From the NCBI RefSeq assembly GCF_964340395.1, contig NC_135551.1, positions 10,763,879 to 10,827,878 on the forward strand: 64,000 nucleotides of DNA, given 5' to 3'. The translations under genes were made by a program, and so were the position numbers. How positions within the stretch are numbered: the first letter of the stretch is position 1; every line of letters starts with the position of its first letter. Below, one piece after another: positions 1-31,856 of this stretch. The DNA comes from Glandiceps talaboti. Lineage: Eukaryota > Hemichordata > Enteropneusta > Spengelidae. Below the pieces are notes generated by a model. It was not told the origin of the DNA. It worked only from the letters and a program-made list of their open reading frames with translations, and did no database searches.

Positions 1-57
1 TTACCAATTAGGTAATATATCATCGAAGTATCCTCAAAATTTTATAAATATAAGTGT

Positions 58-125
58 CTCTCGCTGGAGAGAACAGTGTTCGATGGAAATATTAGTAGCA
101 GAGCATTATAGACTTAATTCAAAAG
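58..125 (-). repeat. Penelope-like element flank fragment
   Basis: This stretch (ggagagaacagtg ... agcagagcattatag) recurs in similar form at about 10178-10230 and, in the opposite orientation, at about 2281-2325 beside the Penelope-like element. It lies next to a hammerhead-like motif, so I read it as a solo terminal piece of the same element family. The assignment rests on these similarities only. Confidence 0.4.
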
Positions 126-141
126 AATAAGGATGTAATAA

Positions 142-184
142 GTCGTTACTCAGAGTTTCACGCTTTGAGTGATCTTCAGACAAC
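142..184 (-). ncRNA. Decayed hammerhead ribozyme motif
   Basis: Read on the minus strand, the core is CTGAAGA (173-179), then a weak stem II (160-172, one A-C mismatch), then GAAA (156-159). A 3-bp stem III with loop CTG follows (ACT/AGT), then the cleavage-site A at 147. Stem I is ACGAC (142-146) against GTTGT (180-184), 5 bp with one G-U. This is the type I layout with minimal stem III typical of Penelope-like elements. The U-U at the base of stem II and its mismatch make activity doubtful. Confidence 0.5.
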
Positions 185-367
185 TAAATTGGGATTGTTA
201 AAGTCGGTACACACACTTAATGTTTGTATGTATATATTACGTAACAAGATGGTCGGACTAAACTATTCCTCACGGGGGTTTACTTCTATAGTTGGCGAGC
301 GAGTATTTGCCTTCATATCGACATTTCAAGGAACGACTCATTGCATCCTTATTCTTTTGAATTAAGT

Positions 368-369
<2 letters not shown>

Positions 370-434
<65 letters not shown>

Positions 435-449
435 AATGTATATACACAA

Positions 450-518
<69 letters not shown>
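370..518. repeat. (TA)n microsatellite, two arrays
   Basis: Two (TA)n tracts, 370-430 and 453-518, are split by a duplicated short spacer (cacaaatgtatat). The second abuts the terminal repeat of the Penelope-like element. Confidence 0.97.
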
Positions 519-521
<3 letters not shown>

Positions 522-547
522 TTGGTAGTACTGGAACTCTTTCTTGG

Positions 548-588
548 GTGTAACTCGGAGTTTCACGCATATTGCGATCATCAGACAC
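548..588 (-). ncRNA. Hammerhead ribozyme, type I (Penelope-like terminus)
   Basis: Minus strand: CTGATGA core (578-584), stem II CGCA/TGCG with loop ATA (565-577), GAAA (561-564), stem III ACT/AGT with loop CCG (553-561), cleavage-site U at 552. Stem I is ACAC (548-551) pairing with GTGT (585-588). All invariant core bases are present. The oddity is a U-U apposition at the base of stem II where G-C is usual. It lies downstream of the RT/endonuclease frame on the same strand, as known for Penelope-like elements, where it processes element RNA. Confidence 0.75.
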
Positions 589-789
589 TCTGAGGCCTAC
601 TCTCTGGGTGTGCTGTATATATAGAGTGTAGGCAATAGAAATACCATCACCATTGTCTGTGTCGGTGGGTAGGTGTTGTATGTGTGGAGGTGTTGGTTGT
701 TATTGTGTGGGTTATTGGGTGCGGACAAGTAAGTGTTGGCGGGTTGTTATATGTTGGGCTTTGATGTTCCGTTAGTTAACGGGTTTAGT

Positions 790-2226
790 TTAGGTGATAG
801 ATGCTCTATTGAAGTTGGACAAATAAAACTTATTCTCGTGTCGGCATATGGATATCAACTCAGTTCTTTTGTTTAGTGTGGAGCTTTTGTCTGCTTTAAT
901 AATAGTTAGTTTTTCGGTTAAACACAGGTTGCACCGCTTTGTTTTATTGGTGTATGCTCGGGCTTTCTTGCTGATGGACCAGGATACGGAAAAAGGCTCA
1001 TTGTTTCTTTTCAGTTTCCAAATGTGTTTTGATAGTTCTGTGCTGTTTTCGTGTTTTTCATGTTTGAATGACTGTTTGTGGTTGGCGTATCTCTGTTTGA
1101 AGTTGTGCTCTGTTAGACCGATATATACTTTTGTTTGTTTTCCGTGGACGGTGGCTTGGTATACGATGTTTTCCGTTTGGCATTCGCCGTTCAGAGGGCA
1201 GGTGTCTTTCTGTCTGCAATTACAGGGTTTTTGAGTGGGTTTAGTTTCGCTGTTGGAGATGGTGGCGTTATGCGCTTTGATTATGGTAGCCATGTTTGGC
1301 ATGCAGCTATAACTGACTTTGACATTGTTTCTGTTGAATATTTTGTGTAACTTAGAGTCTGCTGGGAAATGTTTTGTGATTAGGTGGAGGAATCGTTTGC
1401 CTACATTGGTGGCTACGTTTTTGCTGTATGGTGGGTTAAACCAGATGGTGTTTCTATTTCTGTTTTTCTTGTTTTTCTGCGTCGGGGTGCTGGTGTACGT
1501 GATGTTCTCTTTGTAGCCGCTGGTTTTTAGTGCATTTTGGTACAGTGGGGCTGCCTGGTTGAAGATGTGTTCGTCGGATGATATGTCGGAAATTCTACGG
1601 CCGATGGCTGACGATATGTTCTTGATGATGCTGGGTGGGTGGTTAGACTGCGTGTGTATGTACATGGGGTTGTCGTTGGGTTTCCTGTAAGGGTAATATT
1701 TACCGTTGTTGAGGTTGAGCGTTATGTCTAGAAAGTTGACGGTTTTCAGATTGGTGAGTATGGTTATTTTTAACCCCATGGCTTTGAAGGTTTTAGTTAT
1801 GTCTTTTCTGATACTTTCTGATTTACTTCCGGTGATGTTCTTGAAGGCGGCGAGTCCGTCGTCCCTATATAGACCTATGTTTTCTTTACCGTATTTTTTG
1901 GCTAATTTGTGTAGAATGAATATTCCGACCAGTTCGCATATTTCGGCCCCGTCGTTGCTTCCCATTGTGACGTCAAATGATCCATTGCTATTCTTTTTTA
2001 CCCATGGTTTGGTTTTATCAAAGAGGAGAGATTTCCGCGCGTGCATGATAATTTGTTTGTCTTCATCTGATATGGTGGTGTATTGGCCGGCAAATTTGAG
2101 GGATTCTAATAACAATTTTTCTGTTATGGATGGGTAAAAGTCGCATATGTCGAAGCAGGCGAAAGTGTGTTTGTTTTTGTCCTCTAAGTTCTTGAACCAT
2201 TCGATGACTGACATAGATGATCGCAA
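790..2226 (-). CDS. Penelope-like RT + GIY-YIG endonuclease (partial)
   Basis: The 478-residue frame begins inside the RT palm. Motif A reads FDICDFYPSI (about residues 26-35) and the catalytic YxDD-type motif reads GLYRDDGL (about 118-125). A Cys cluster CNCRQKDTCPLNGEC (about 336-350) precedes the GIY-YIG nuclease, seen as IVYQATV and KVYIGL with a downstream RYANHK. This combination is specific to endonuclease-bearing Penelope-like elements, which copy RNA at a nicked chromosomal target. The first few residues derive from the flanking inverted repeat, so the listed start is not the native one, and the RT fingers and part of the palm are lost. No internal stop or frameshift is present. I could not assign the clade (Poseidon, Neptune, Naiad). 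Confidence 0.88.
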   Translation of the reverse strand: MRSSMSVIEWFKNLEDKNKHTFACFDICDFYPSITEKLLLESLKFAGQYTTISDEDKQIIMHARKSLLFDKTKPWVKKNSNGSFDVTMGSNDGAEICELVGIFILHKLAKKYGKENIGLYRDDGLAAFKNITGSKSESIRKDITKTFKAMGLKITILTNLKTVNFLDITLNLNNGKYYPYRKPNDNPMYIHTQSNHPPSIIKNISSAIGRRISDISSDEHIFNQAAPLYQNALKTSGYKENITYTSTPTQKNKKNRNRNTIWFNPPYSKNVATNVGKRFLHLITKHFPADSKLHKIFNRNNVKVSYSCMPNMATIIKAHNATISNSETKPTQKPCNCRQKDTCPLNGECQTENIVYQATVHGKQTKVYIGLTEHNFKQRYANHKQSFKHEKHENSTELSKHIWKLKRNNEPFSVSWSISKKARAYTNKTKRCNLCLTEKLTIIKADKSSTLNKRTELISICRHENKFYLSNFNRASIT

Positions 2227-2282
2227 TATGCGTGAAACTCCGAGTTACACCCAAGAAAGAGTTCCAGTACTACCAAAACTAT
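2216..2282 (+). repeat. Inverted terminal arm with truncated hammerhead
   Basis: This is a perfect reverse-complement copy of 516-582. It keeps the hammerhead from G5 of the core through stem II, GAAA, stem III and one side of stem I, but lacks the first two core bases and the other stem I strand. The copy on this strand therefore cannot fold as a complete ribozyme. Confidence 0.85.
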
Positions 2283-2362
2283 TACGCTCTGCCACTGCGG
2301 TATAGAGCACTGTCTTAGCAGATTGATACTCACCGAGTATATATATATATATATATATACAC

Positions 2363-2484
2363 ACACAAAATACACAAGTTATGGTACGGAGCCGTTACTC
2401 AGAGTTTCACGCTTGAATGCGATCTTCGGACGACGTACCATAACTTGAGTAACGGCTCCGTACCATAACTTGTGTATTTTGTGT
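2363..2484. repeat. 38-bp perfect inverted repeat (hairpin)
   Basis: The arms 2363-2400 and 2447-2484 are exact reverse complements around a 46-nt centre, which holds most of a hammerhead-like motif. A 12-bp direct repeat (gtaccataactt) is at 2435-2446 and 2460-2471. The structure looks like a head-to-head junction of element ends. Confidence 0.85.
2383..2439 (-). ncRNA. Decayed hammerhead ribozyme motif
   Basis: Minus strand: core CCGAAGA (2423-2429; the invariant U4 is C), stem II CGC/GCG, GAAA (2405-2408), stem III ACT/AGT with loop CTG, cleavage-site A at 2396. Stem I has 5 bp, a 3-nt bulge and 5 more bp (2383-2395 with 2430-2439). It is clearly related to the motifs at 142-184 and 548-588, but the core substitution should abolish cleavage. 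Confidence 0.55.
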
Positions 2485-2553
2485 AATACAGCTCTACTTC
2501 TCAGTATTGAGCGCTTTTCCTTCAGTTTATGACTTACCTCTTACACTGAATTA

Positions 2554-2605
<52 letters not shown>
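2554..2605. repeat. (TA)n microsatellite
   Basis: An uninterrupted TA dinucleotide array. A shorter one lies at about 2339-2359. Confidence 0.97.
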
Positions 2606-2609
<4 letters not shown>

Positions 2610-2775
2610 AATGACTTTGATACAGCCCCTGCATGCAGACACCAGAAATAAAAGCCATTGTTTGCTGCGAATCGTGTTGTACATGCTTTTAGTAGATCTT
2701 GAACATTTTTCATAAACGAAGATTATCTCATTCCCTGGTTGACTCGTTCTTTTTATGAAATGTTTGTTTTTGTAG

Positions 2776-23488
<20,713 letters not shown>

Positions 23489-23688
23489 TTATAATCTGGA
23501 TATTATGTTTAACATCATTTAGAATATTGCATGGGTTTATTTATTTTATCGTTTTTGTTAACGAATAGGTGAGGGCTGTGTATATTATCAAAATATAACT
23601 TGCCATTTGAAATGCTATCAGTATATCTTATAGAAATATGTTAGTGAGATATCTTTGTTTTAGTCTCACATTTGTTGATAACCTGCAC

Positions 23689-23694
23689 AATAAA
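23689..23694 (+). promoter_or_regulatory. Polyadenylation signal
   Basis: AATAAA lies about 200 bp after the protease stop codon, where 3' end formation is expected. Confidence 0.6.
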
Positions 23695-24006
23695 CTATTC
23701 TATAAGCATTTTGCATCGTTTGACGTTGCCAGAATTTTTCTTGCATATACAACTAGCAACAACATGGATAGAACGATATATTTACGAACGGAATCCATAC
23801 TTGTTTCTTGACTGGCAAACACTGTGAAGAAAATAATATATAAATCAAACAAAAACTAAACATATTCGGTGAATTCATTGATGATGACAAATCACATGCA
23901 ATCCAAAACATACTAGTACTGTTGGTGTTGCTTTTAATCAGTATTTGCAAAATTAATGATTTTGTAATTGGGCAATGCTTTTACAATCATGCATAACATT
24001 TTAAAA

Positions 24007-24012
24007 TTTATT
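24007..24012 (-). promoter_or_regulatory. Polyadenylation signal for MS4A-like gene
   Basis: AATAAA on the minus strand about 200 bp beyond the MS4A-like stop. The two genes are tail to tail with only about 700 bp between stop codons. Confidence 0.5.
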
Positions 24013-24212
24013 GCAGGTATTGATAATTATAACACGAAAGGAGGCGTCCTCCCAATAAGGTAGTTGATGATGTAGCTTTGGATCTTATGAGTAATTTGCA
24101 TAACTAACGATTTTCGGAAATTGGGCAATATGTTTGGAATGCAAACTTCATATATTTTGATATTTTTTAGTATCAGGCTTTTGGGCTACATGTTCTATAT
24201 GATAAACTTGGT

Positions 24213-27200
24213 TTACAGCTGCACTTCGTTATCAACCAGAGAGGCTTTCATATTTTCTGTAACGATGACTATTTCGTCAAAATAACTTGGTGATGCAGCG
24301 TTTAGTTGACTGAGAATAGGCGATGCGTCTGGTTGTTCTTGAGGTTTGTTCCCTTCGATATATTCTGATTGAGTTTCGGAATGCATTGTTTCTGGTGATG
24401 TTGGCTGAGTTGTCTGTGGACAGATTATTTCCTCTAGATGCTGTACATACATCTGATCACCTGCAGTTGGTTGCATCTGACCACGTGACCGATTGGTGAC
24501 AACGTGTTTAGGTAGTGACCTCTTCTGTATCATGTGCTGCTGTCGAATTGTTAGGTTACCTGTACCAGAGATATAAAACATGGTATAATTCAAAACATAT
24601 TAAGCGATGCTTTTGTCCAAAATTTTAATATTGTAGTGTTTATGAATTTGCAATTGCATGCATACTAATAGTCTAATCAAAATAAGATTTGACCCAAACA
24701 TAATTGCGACAGAAATAATATTTAGTGCATCTTGCTCAGAACGTTATGCTGAACAACATATCAAAAGTCTAGAAAATCTAAGTGGTGGAACATGGTGAAA
24801 ATAAGGTTTGGGTGAAAAAGCATATTAGGACCATCATGTGATGATTCAACATCACATCAGCATAATTAATATGTAAATTGGGTAAAATTATAATCAGCAT
24901 ATTCAAATTTGATAACTTTTTAACACAAACGTATGCAGGTTATATTACATTTGAGTTGCAGTACAGTGGGAAATAAATTTAGCGGGCTTGTCATCATCAA
25001 ACACTTATGTTTGGGTTCGGCCAGATTTTTCGCTAGATTGACTGGATTATAATCAGATGTGGAATTGTGTTACAATGATAGGTGTTTGTCATTAATATGT
25101 GAAACTTAGAAACATTACACCAATAATATGATTTTAATTATTAAATAATATAAATGATGATGGCTTACATCGAACATTTTTTGGTGATAAACAATATGTA
25201 AACTTACATTGTCTTCGCATTCCAACAGCCTTTGCTGATGGTATCAATTGTGTGGTTGTTGGCAACGTGTGAGCACTTGTCATTTGTGTCTGATTGAGTT
25301 GGTTTGGCACATAATATACGTTGAAGTCCTGTCTCTGTCTACAACATACTGCTCGACAACAGACTGCAGCCGTGATGATAGAAATAACAATCGTAGCCAA
25401 GCCAGTTATCGAAAGTAGAGAGTTTATTGCAGTCAGTCCAACCTGATAAATATCAAAATCTATGTTTCAAGCCACTTCCTCCTATTCACTGAATTTTGAC
25501 TGATCAATAAATCTGAAGTTATCCATTCATGTATCAGGAACTTTATTTAAAAGTATATCTTTTTAAAGGGTCATATTTTTACTAAAACTGTCATCTATTA
25601 ACCTGATATTTACATCAATGTATTAACTTCTCGTGAAGCAGTTTGTAAGTTTTTAACCGAATATCGATTTCGTTGATCAAGGCTAACATATTCTTCCAAG
25701 GTCATTCAAGTCGTTTTTTCCATAAAACACCAAAGTGTAAAATCAATGTTCATGTCAAATAAAATAAGCCAACCCTCACCATATTCCGACAGATGGTAGG
25801 ATAGCTACGCCAGTTGCAACCAGAGGAGTATGAACTAAAGATTGCACCACTGACGCAAAGTGCAGTTCCACTTAATGAAGCAGAGATAATTGATAATACC
25901 ATAGTCGCTATGATCTGAAAAAAAAAATATGTTGGTCAGTAAAAACCGCTCTTTCTTATGCAACAAGAACAATCCAGTGGTCTTGAAATAAAAACCAAGA
26001 AATCCGCCCAAACACGTTTTCAAATTACAACTGGGAGAAGAGACAAACTAATACCAGGCTGTCCTCTTCACATGCAGAGTCAGAGTAGTAGCACAACACG
26101 TGAGCTGTTATTGTTATTCAAACAGATTCAAAGGCAACCAGTAAATGGTAGTACTGTACCATTAACATGTACACCAAAATTCGAGAGAAAAATAAACGTT
26201 CAATTTTACGTGCGAACCTAGGATTACTTCACTTTTGCTGACATATACAGGGCGATTCATTCATTCATTCATTCATTCATTCATTCATTCATTTGTTTGT
26301 TTGTTTGTTTGTTTGTTTGTTTGTTTGTTTGTTTGTTTGTTTGTTCGTTCGTTCGTTCGTTCAGACATTCTTGCCAGTTTAGTAGTTGCAAACGTATAGT
26401 TTACTATACTTATTACACACACGCACAAAAAACAGAACTAGCAGAGTCCAAAAATAACTTTTCTCAATACTAAATCATCGCATACTTGTATGTAAGTAAT
26501 ATGGAAAGTCTGCATGATAAATAACTTTGCACCAGAGGATGTGATAGTAGAGAAGGATTGTTACGGAATTGAACGGTTTCAGGTAAACGAATTATGCAAT
26601 GTTGAAAGTATGTGTACTGGTGGATATTTGTACACGTGTTTTCAGTGTTTTCAGGCCCAATACTCCACATTTACGCAGACAGACTGACTGACTGACTGAC
26701 TGAACGAACGAACGACCAATTAACTATGAAACAAACATATAGAAAGGCGGCAACTTTGTCGAGCCCACTACATGACTGTAACTTCTCATTAAATGTAACT
26801 GCTGCTTAATTTCCAAAGAATATATCCTTTGTGTTTTAGAAAAAAGTAAACTAACAAGAATTTGTATTCAATAACCTATGACAGCCTTTGAAAACTGCCA
26901 AATAAACAAACAAGTTTCTTTTCATGACATAATATTGAAACAAAGTGCTTACACGATTGTTAGTTTTCTTCACAGATGTAACAACTCCGTAGTATCCAGT
27001 CACAATCAACTAGTGAAAATATAAAATTGTTACAATGTTTAATACGTGACCATACAGAAACATAAATGTATTAATTCTTCTGAAAATTACCTTTAATGCT
27101 AAGCTAGTAATATCAATAATTGCATCATAAAGAAATGGGCATGTTGGAATTAATAATTTCTCTCTCTATATAAGAGATATATCTAAATGCATTGGCACAA

Positions 27201-27595
27201 CGATTCACTGGATTGTACAGTGGGAAAAGTAACCTGAGCCAATTGTAAAATATATATATATATCATCGGAGAAATCAGATAAAGCTGAGGTTTTGGATAA
27301 TTTTCGTGCTTATTTTATGTGATGACATTTATCGCGTGTGCCCGCCGCTATTCATATACAAAAATTAAACTCTTACCAAAACTCCACACCACAGTCCTGC
27401 CACAAAATGATATATGTCTGATCCAACTCCAGTTCCCGCTGATCCGAGAATTATGGCATTTGCACCAAATATTATTTGACAGATACTAAGCGCACGTACT
27501 GGCTTATATGCAAAACCCTGTCGCACAGCAGGTGTGTAAATGAACTCGTTGACACCTGGATGTTGCATGCCTGGTTGCTGGGGTTGAGACTGCAT
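24213..27595 (-). CDS. MS4A/CD20-like tetraspanning membrane protein
   Basis: Five exons on the minus strand: 27377-27595, 26953-27009, 25780-25914, 25208-25442, 24213-24559. Phases agree and give about 330 residues from the ATG at 27595. Four hydrophobic segments: ALSICQIIFGANAIILGSAG, the exon 1/2 segment around GLWCGVLLIVTGYYGVV, ATMVLSIISASLSG with the following Cys-containing loop, and LLSITGLATIVISIITAAV. The order, the second segment's WxG pattern and intron placement fit the MS4A (CD20-like) family, which acts as membrane adaptors or channel-like components. The C-terminal tail is long, polar and Gln/Thr/Ser-rich. An acceptor-like cag just before the ATG (27604-27606) suggests an upstream non-coding exon. 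The exact ligand or partner cannot be inferred. Confidence 0.85.
26257..26361. repeat. (ATTC)n(TTTG)n(TTCG)n microsatellite
   Basis: Compound tetranucleotide repeat in intron 2 of the MS4A-like gene. Confidence 0.95.
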
Positions 27596-28255
27596 TTTTA
27601 AGTCTGTTTAAGAAAAACACAAACATAGTTAACTTGAGATTACAAGATTTTATAACATGCACAAGCCAAACATATGGAAGTCATCTCCTGGCCGTTCTAC
27701 GTCAAAACGTGTGTCTACGTCACTGGTTCTTCTGTGTTCGAAATGTTCGTCAAAACGTTCAACATTGACATTAGTTTCCCGGATATTGCTGGCGCTGGTA
27801 TAATTATGTTATTCTCCAATATTTACTTTCATTCTTCCGGAAAATACTCTTGACCTAAGTAGTAAAAAGTAGTAAAATTTCGTAGCATTCAAAGTGATCA
27901 AAATATGTCAAGACCTTACATCTACCAAAACTTACCAGAGTATCTTAGGTGTTTGTTGCCATGGGAGTTGTGATTGATGACGTATTCTAATTCATTTGTT
28001 AACATAATTATATAGGCATGATTAATGTATATATGGTATAATTCTTCATTTTGTCTGGAATTAGAGTGTTGAAGCATAAAATGGCGCCTAAGTGTAAATG
28101 ATACTCGACTCCAAATTAAGCTATACCTATATATATATGTCGCCCACCAAAGTAGTAATTGTATTGTAAATGTATGTTATTTAAAAATGACCATTCACCT
28201 CACTAACCCTAACACTTATTATCTTTACGAAAATTTCTAATGACGTTGATATCCT

Positions 28256-28333
28256 CACAGTCACCACCACCACCACCACCACCACCACAAACAACAACAA
28301 CAACAACAACAGCAACAACAACAACAACAACAG
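28256..28333. repeat. (CAC)n(CAA)n trinucleotide repeat
   Basis: A triplet repeat that yields artefactual Leu/Val-rich minus-strand frames. Confidence 0.95.
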
Positions 28334-28439
28334 GAGCATTTGCACTAACAAAGCATAAAACAGTAATAACAACAGAAAAGCCCTCAACAAAATAAATCCA
28401 AACGACCAGATCAAATCGAGGGTCCACAAAGTGCATGTA

Positions 28440-30480
28440 GTTTACATTTATTAAGTGGTAAAGGCATCCTGTAGTCCCTGTATGTCTTAGAGAAGAGCCG
28501 TTTATTTGTTGACAAACAGATTATGTCACATTCTATAAGCTTTTGCCAACCAAATCGAATTGGCATCACCTTGTGTATTTCTAAGCTTCACGTCTAACAG
28601 TCTGGTGAATCTGTCACGAGCTATTTTAAAAAACCACGAATGGCATTGGAGCACAAACTTGTAGTAGTTTAAATGTTAATTTGTAAAATAAATTGCACAA
28701 CAGTCTATTACACTCACGCATACCCACAGCACTTCTGAAGCTGTCAGCTTTGTATTAATAAAGTTAGTCATTAATGATAAAACACACCATTTATAAACGT
28801 CAAGTAAGCTAAACACGAACCACATACCTAGCCATAACGCTTTTGAACGCTAACATGACAATAAATATTACAGTAATCAAAATATAGCATGTTTGATTTT
28901 CTCACGAACATTGCTGGCTTTTGAATGAGGCAAGGGGCCAGATATGGGAGAAATAGGGCAATATCCTACCTGCATGTACACATACGTTAGTCGCCTTTGA
29001 GTCTGGAGAAAGTATGTCGTCACATACACCCTTAGCGTTACACACAGTTTAACATATATGAATGTCACGTGATATTGGAATCAAGTTCGCATGGCATATA
29101 CGAACTTACAATGAATACAAATCATAGTGAACAGTGTCTATAAACGCCACTTAATCAGTACAGCATAAGAAAGTCATTATTCACAATTGTTAAAATCTAT
29201 CGGGTGAGATTAAATTTAACCGTAACTTAGGGTGCCTGCATGCCACCATCGTTAGTACTTTGCATAAACTTCTCAAGTATGGGTGAATGTTCCCCAGGAC
29301 TTGATACAGAAATTGCCTGCTACATGTGTATACATGTAGATCACATATAGAATAATACACGATATTCAATCTCACTGGAAAGCCACTTTTGGTTTTTAAT
29401 ACAATTGACTAGCTTTTCAAAAGTTGTCTTGTTTCAAGGTTGTAACTAACTTATACTCGTTAACTTGTTTGTTTCCTTATGTTCTTTGTTTGTTCACTTC
29501 ATATATAGTCGTTGAAATTTGTTCCCATGTATGGTTGGCACGGGTAAAGTGTAAGTGTGCTGTTAAACCGGTGGCCAATGACCCTGTATGATCGGCCATG
29601 TTCTTAGAATAGTTATGTTATACTCCTATTTAAACAGACGTCCCATATTGCCATATTTTATAAATTTATTTGTGTATGTTTTTTCCAGAGAAAGTATTTG
29701 TTTTTAACTTTAACTCTTTTGTGTGATTACAGGTGATTGTAGTCACTGCAAGTACACGGGGCAATATTTTCAAGCAAGCATCTGTCATGAATGGGGAAAC
29801 AGGAAATGTCACCAGTTAGAGCTGGGGATGAAGGGGGTGTGAGGAATATTGCATGGTGTCATCTAGTTGCCTTGATAGGGTTTTAAATAGCCCTTCTCCA
29901 CCAAATACGCCTGACTGTACAAAACATGTCAACAATCTGTGCAATGTTATGAAATAAATAAACAGCCACGTCATAAAATATGACCACATGTCGTTCTAAG
30001 CCGTGACGAGGTCAGCAAGTTACGGAAAATCAATACACTGACATTTTATTGAAGTAATGCATATAACTAGCTCTTTATTGAGAAGCAGAACTTAGAAGCA
30101 GAATTACCTGTACCAAATGTACACAGTAGACAATTTACAAAAAATACAGTTAATCTTGATGACATAGTCTTCGGGGTCGTAGTTCACCGTATGTATAGTG
30201 GCCTATATAGATCCGTGTCTTTATTGTTATTGAGCTACTTCGAAAGTGTTGGAATGTTTTGCATACGATGTGTTATATTCAAATATGACAGGTCACACTC
30301 CAAATATAGCTTGAAGGTAGTTATATTACAATTTCCTGGATGTGTACTTCATTGTGTAATAGTGAAAATGCATTGTTATAGCTGCAAATGAAAAAAATAA
30401 TATACTCCAAATCGACCTGGGGTGTGGCTGTGTGTGTGTGTGTGTGTGAGTGATAAGCTGGTTGCGCTAATTGTGTATGG
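28440..30480. other. Intergenic stretch without recognised genes
   Basis: No exon-like open frame with splice signals and no domain was recognised on either strand. Two short frames at 28877-29068 and 29190-29375 lack any family resemblance. Confidence 0.5.
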
Positions 30481-30492
30481 TGATCTAACTAT

Positions 30493-31213
30493 TGAAGTCA
30501 AGGGTCAGTACTAGGCCCACTTCTCTTTTTGACATGTATCAATGACCTACCGGAATGTGTAAACTCATCCAAAACCAGACTCTTTGCTGATGACGGTCTC
30601 CTACAGAAAACAATCACGAATAGAAATGACAACATCTCATTACAAGCAGACCTCGACAATTTGATGAAATGGGAGGCAGACTGGATGATGGAATTCCATC
30701 CAGGAAAATGCCAGGTGATACATGTAACAAACAAAGTAAAACCACATACCTTCAGTTACAACATTCACAATGAACCATTAGTAAGTACAGTTACTGCAAA
30801 GTACCTTGGTCTGTTATTGCACAAGAAGCTGTCATGGAAAGAACACATAAACACAACTGCCAAAAAGGCTGACGGCATCAGAGCCTTCTTACAACGCAAC
30901 ATTCATACCTGTCCATCAAAGGTTAAACAACAATTTTACACCACCTTGGTAAGACCGTTGCTTGAATATGGGATCCACATTGCCAAGTCAACATCAAGAG
31001 GCTTGAAGCAGTTCAGAGAAGGGCAGTTCGCTATATCAAGAACGACTACAGTCGGTACAACAGTGTGACTGAAATGCTACAAGAGCTGTGAATGAGTTGA
31101 AACTCTTCAGAGCCGTAGAGAAAATAATGGAGAAATTGAAAGCAGGAATGTTTGTTCAACTACGTAATTTCATGTACACCAAAGATGGAATAGGCCTTCA
31201 TGAGGGGGACTAA
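30493..31213 (+). pseudogene. LINE reverse transcriptase fragment
   Basis: The frame begins at GSVLGPLLFLTCINDLP (RT motif B region) and continues through the catalytic FADDGLLQK, KWEADWMMEFHPGKCQV, AKYLGLLL and KLSWKEHI. These are the ordered landmarks of non-LTR retrotransposon RTs of the CR1/jockey kind. It lacks the N-terminal endonuclease and RT fingers. Near 31020 a frameshift separates it from a C-terminal part that continues as RRAVRYIKNDYSRYNSV in another frame, with a stop before about 31100. A dead 5'-truncated copy is the simplest reading. Confidence 0.88.
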
Positions 31214-31512
31214 GGTTAGACTGGTTTATTTTCGTTGTTTCGAGTGTTATTGTTCTTCTTTTTGAAATTTGGATGAAATAGCGGAGTGTGAGATGATTTG
31301 TCGAAATCTCATTGCGTATATAATTCCATAAATTTAGAGGTTTGACTGTTATTGGCTTGAATGTGAGGTGTATTTTGGATGCGACTTTAGATTATTTTGT
31401 GATGTTGTATGTGTGGATTTGAGAATACAGGATTTGAAATTGTGATAAGTGAGAATATCCTTCATATGTACATGTGGTCATTGGTTTAGATGTGTGGTTT
31501 GATTTATACAGG

Positions 31513-31814
31513 CATCGCAGTAATTTCCCGGACAGCAAACTACCGATGTGCCAGCTACAGACTTCAATGGACAATTACCGAGCCACATGTTTATGTCGTC
31601 GCATACGTAGGCGTTTGATGTGTATCAGGACAGTGGCGTAGCACTATGGGTGGTCATAAAACTCTGTCCGGAAGAATCCATTTTATGTATTGTTTATAAA
31701 TTGGCACAAACACATTTATATACTCAACTTTATTATCACACTTTGAACTGTCGATATTGCTGATTAATTATCTGGCAACATCGTTAAGTTGTTGTCCGGG
31801 AAATTACTGCGATG
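31513..31814. mobile_element. MITE-like element with 22-bp terminal inverted repeats
   Basis: CATCGCAGTAATTTCCCGGA at 31513 and its reverse complement ending at 31814 bound 302 bp with no coding capacity. The arms match perfectly over 22 bp and continue with one mismatch over about 4 bp more. This is the form of a miniature inverted-repeat element. I could not define a target-site duplication. Confidence 0.75.
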
Positions 31815-31856
31815 TAAAATAATGAATGAAACCGTTGTCTCTGTGTTTGTTTTCAG

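Larger units (their letters stand above)
516..2282 (-). mobile_element. Penelope-like retroelement, 5'-truncated
   Basis: A minus-strand element is bounded by a perfect 67-bp inverted repeat (516-582 against 2216-2282). It contains an open reading frame with the second half of a reverse transcriptase plus a GIY-YIG endonuclease, then about 200 bp of 3' sequence carrying a hammerhead motif at 548-588. Penelope-like elements are known to pair RT with GIY-YIG, to carry hammerhead ribozymes in their terminal repeats, and to have 5' truncations and inverted partial repeats. The N-terminal RT fingers are missing, and the RT-like frame starts right beside the inverted arm. The open frame suggests a fairly young insertion. 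Confidence 0.85.

Noticed and set aside
270-588. Open frames rich in Tyr/Ile over TA arrays (also 3266-3559, 9960-10265, 48654-48950)
   Set aside because: They are translations of (TA)n microsatellites without any domain.
848-2137. Plus-strand frames opposite the Penelope-like gene
   Set aside because: They are antisense shadows of the RT/endonuclease frame.
28181-28436. Leu/Val-rich minus-strand frames resembling a membrane segment
   Set aside because: They are produced by a CAC/CAA triplet repeat.
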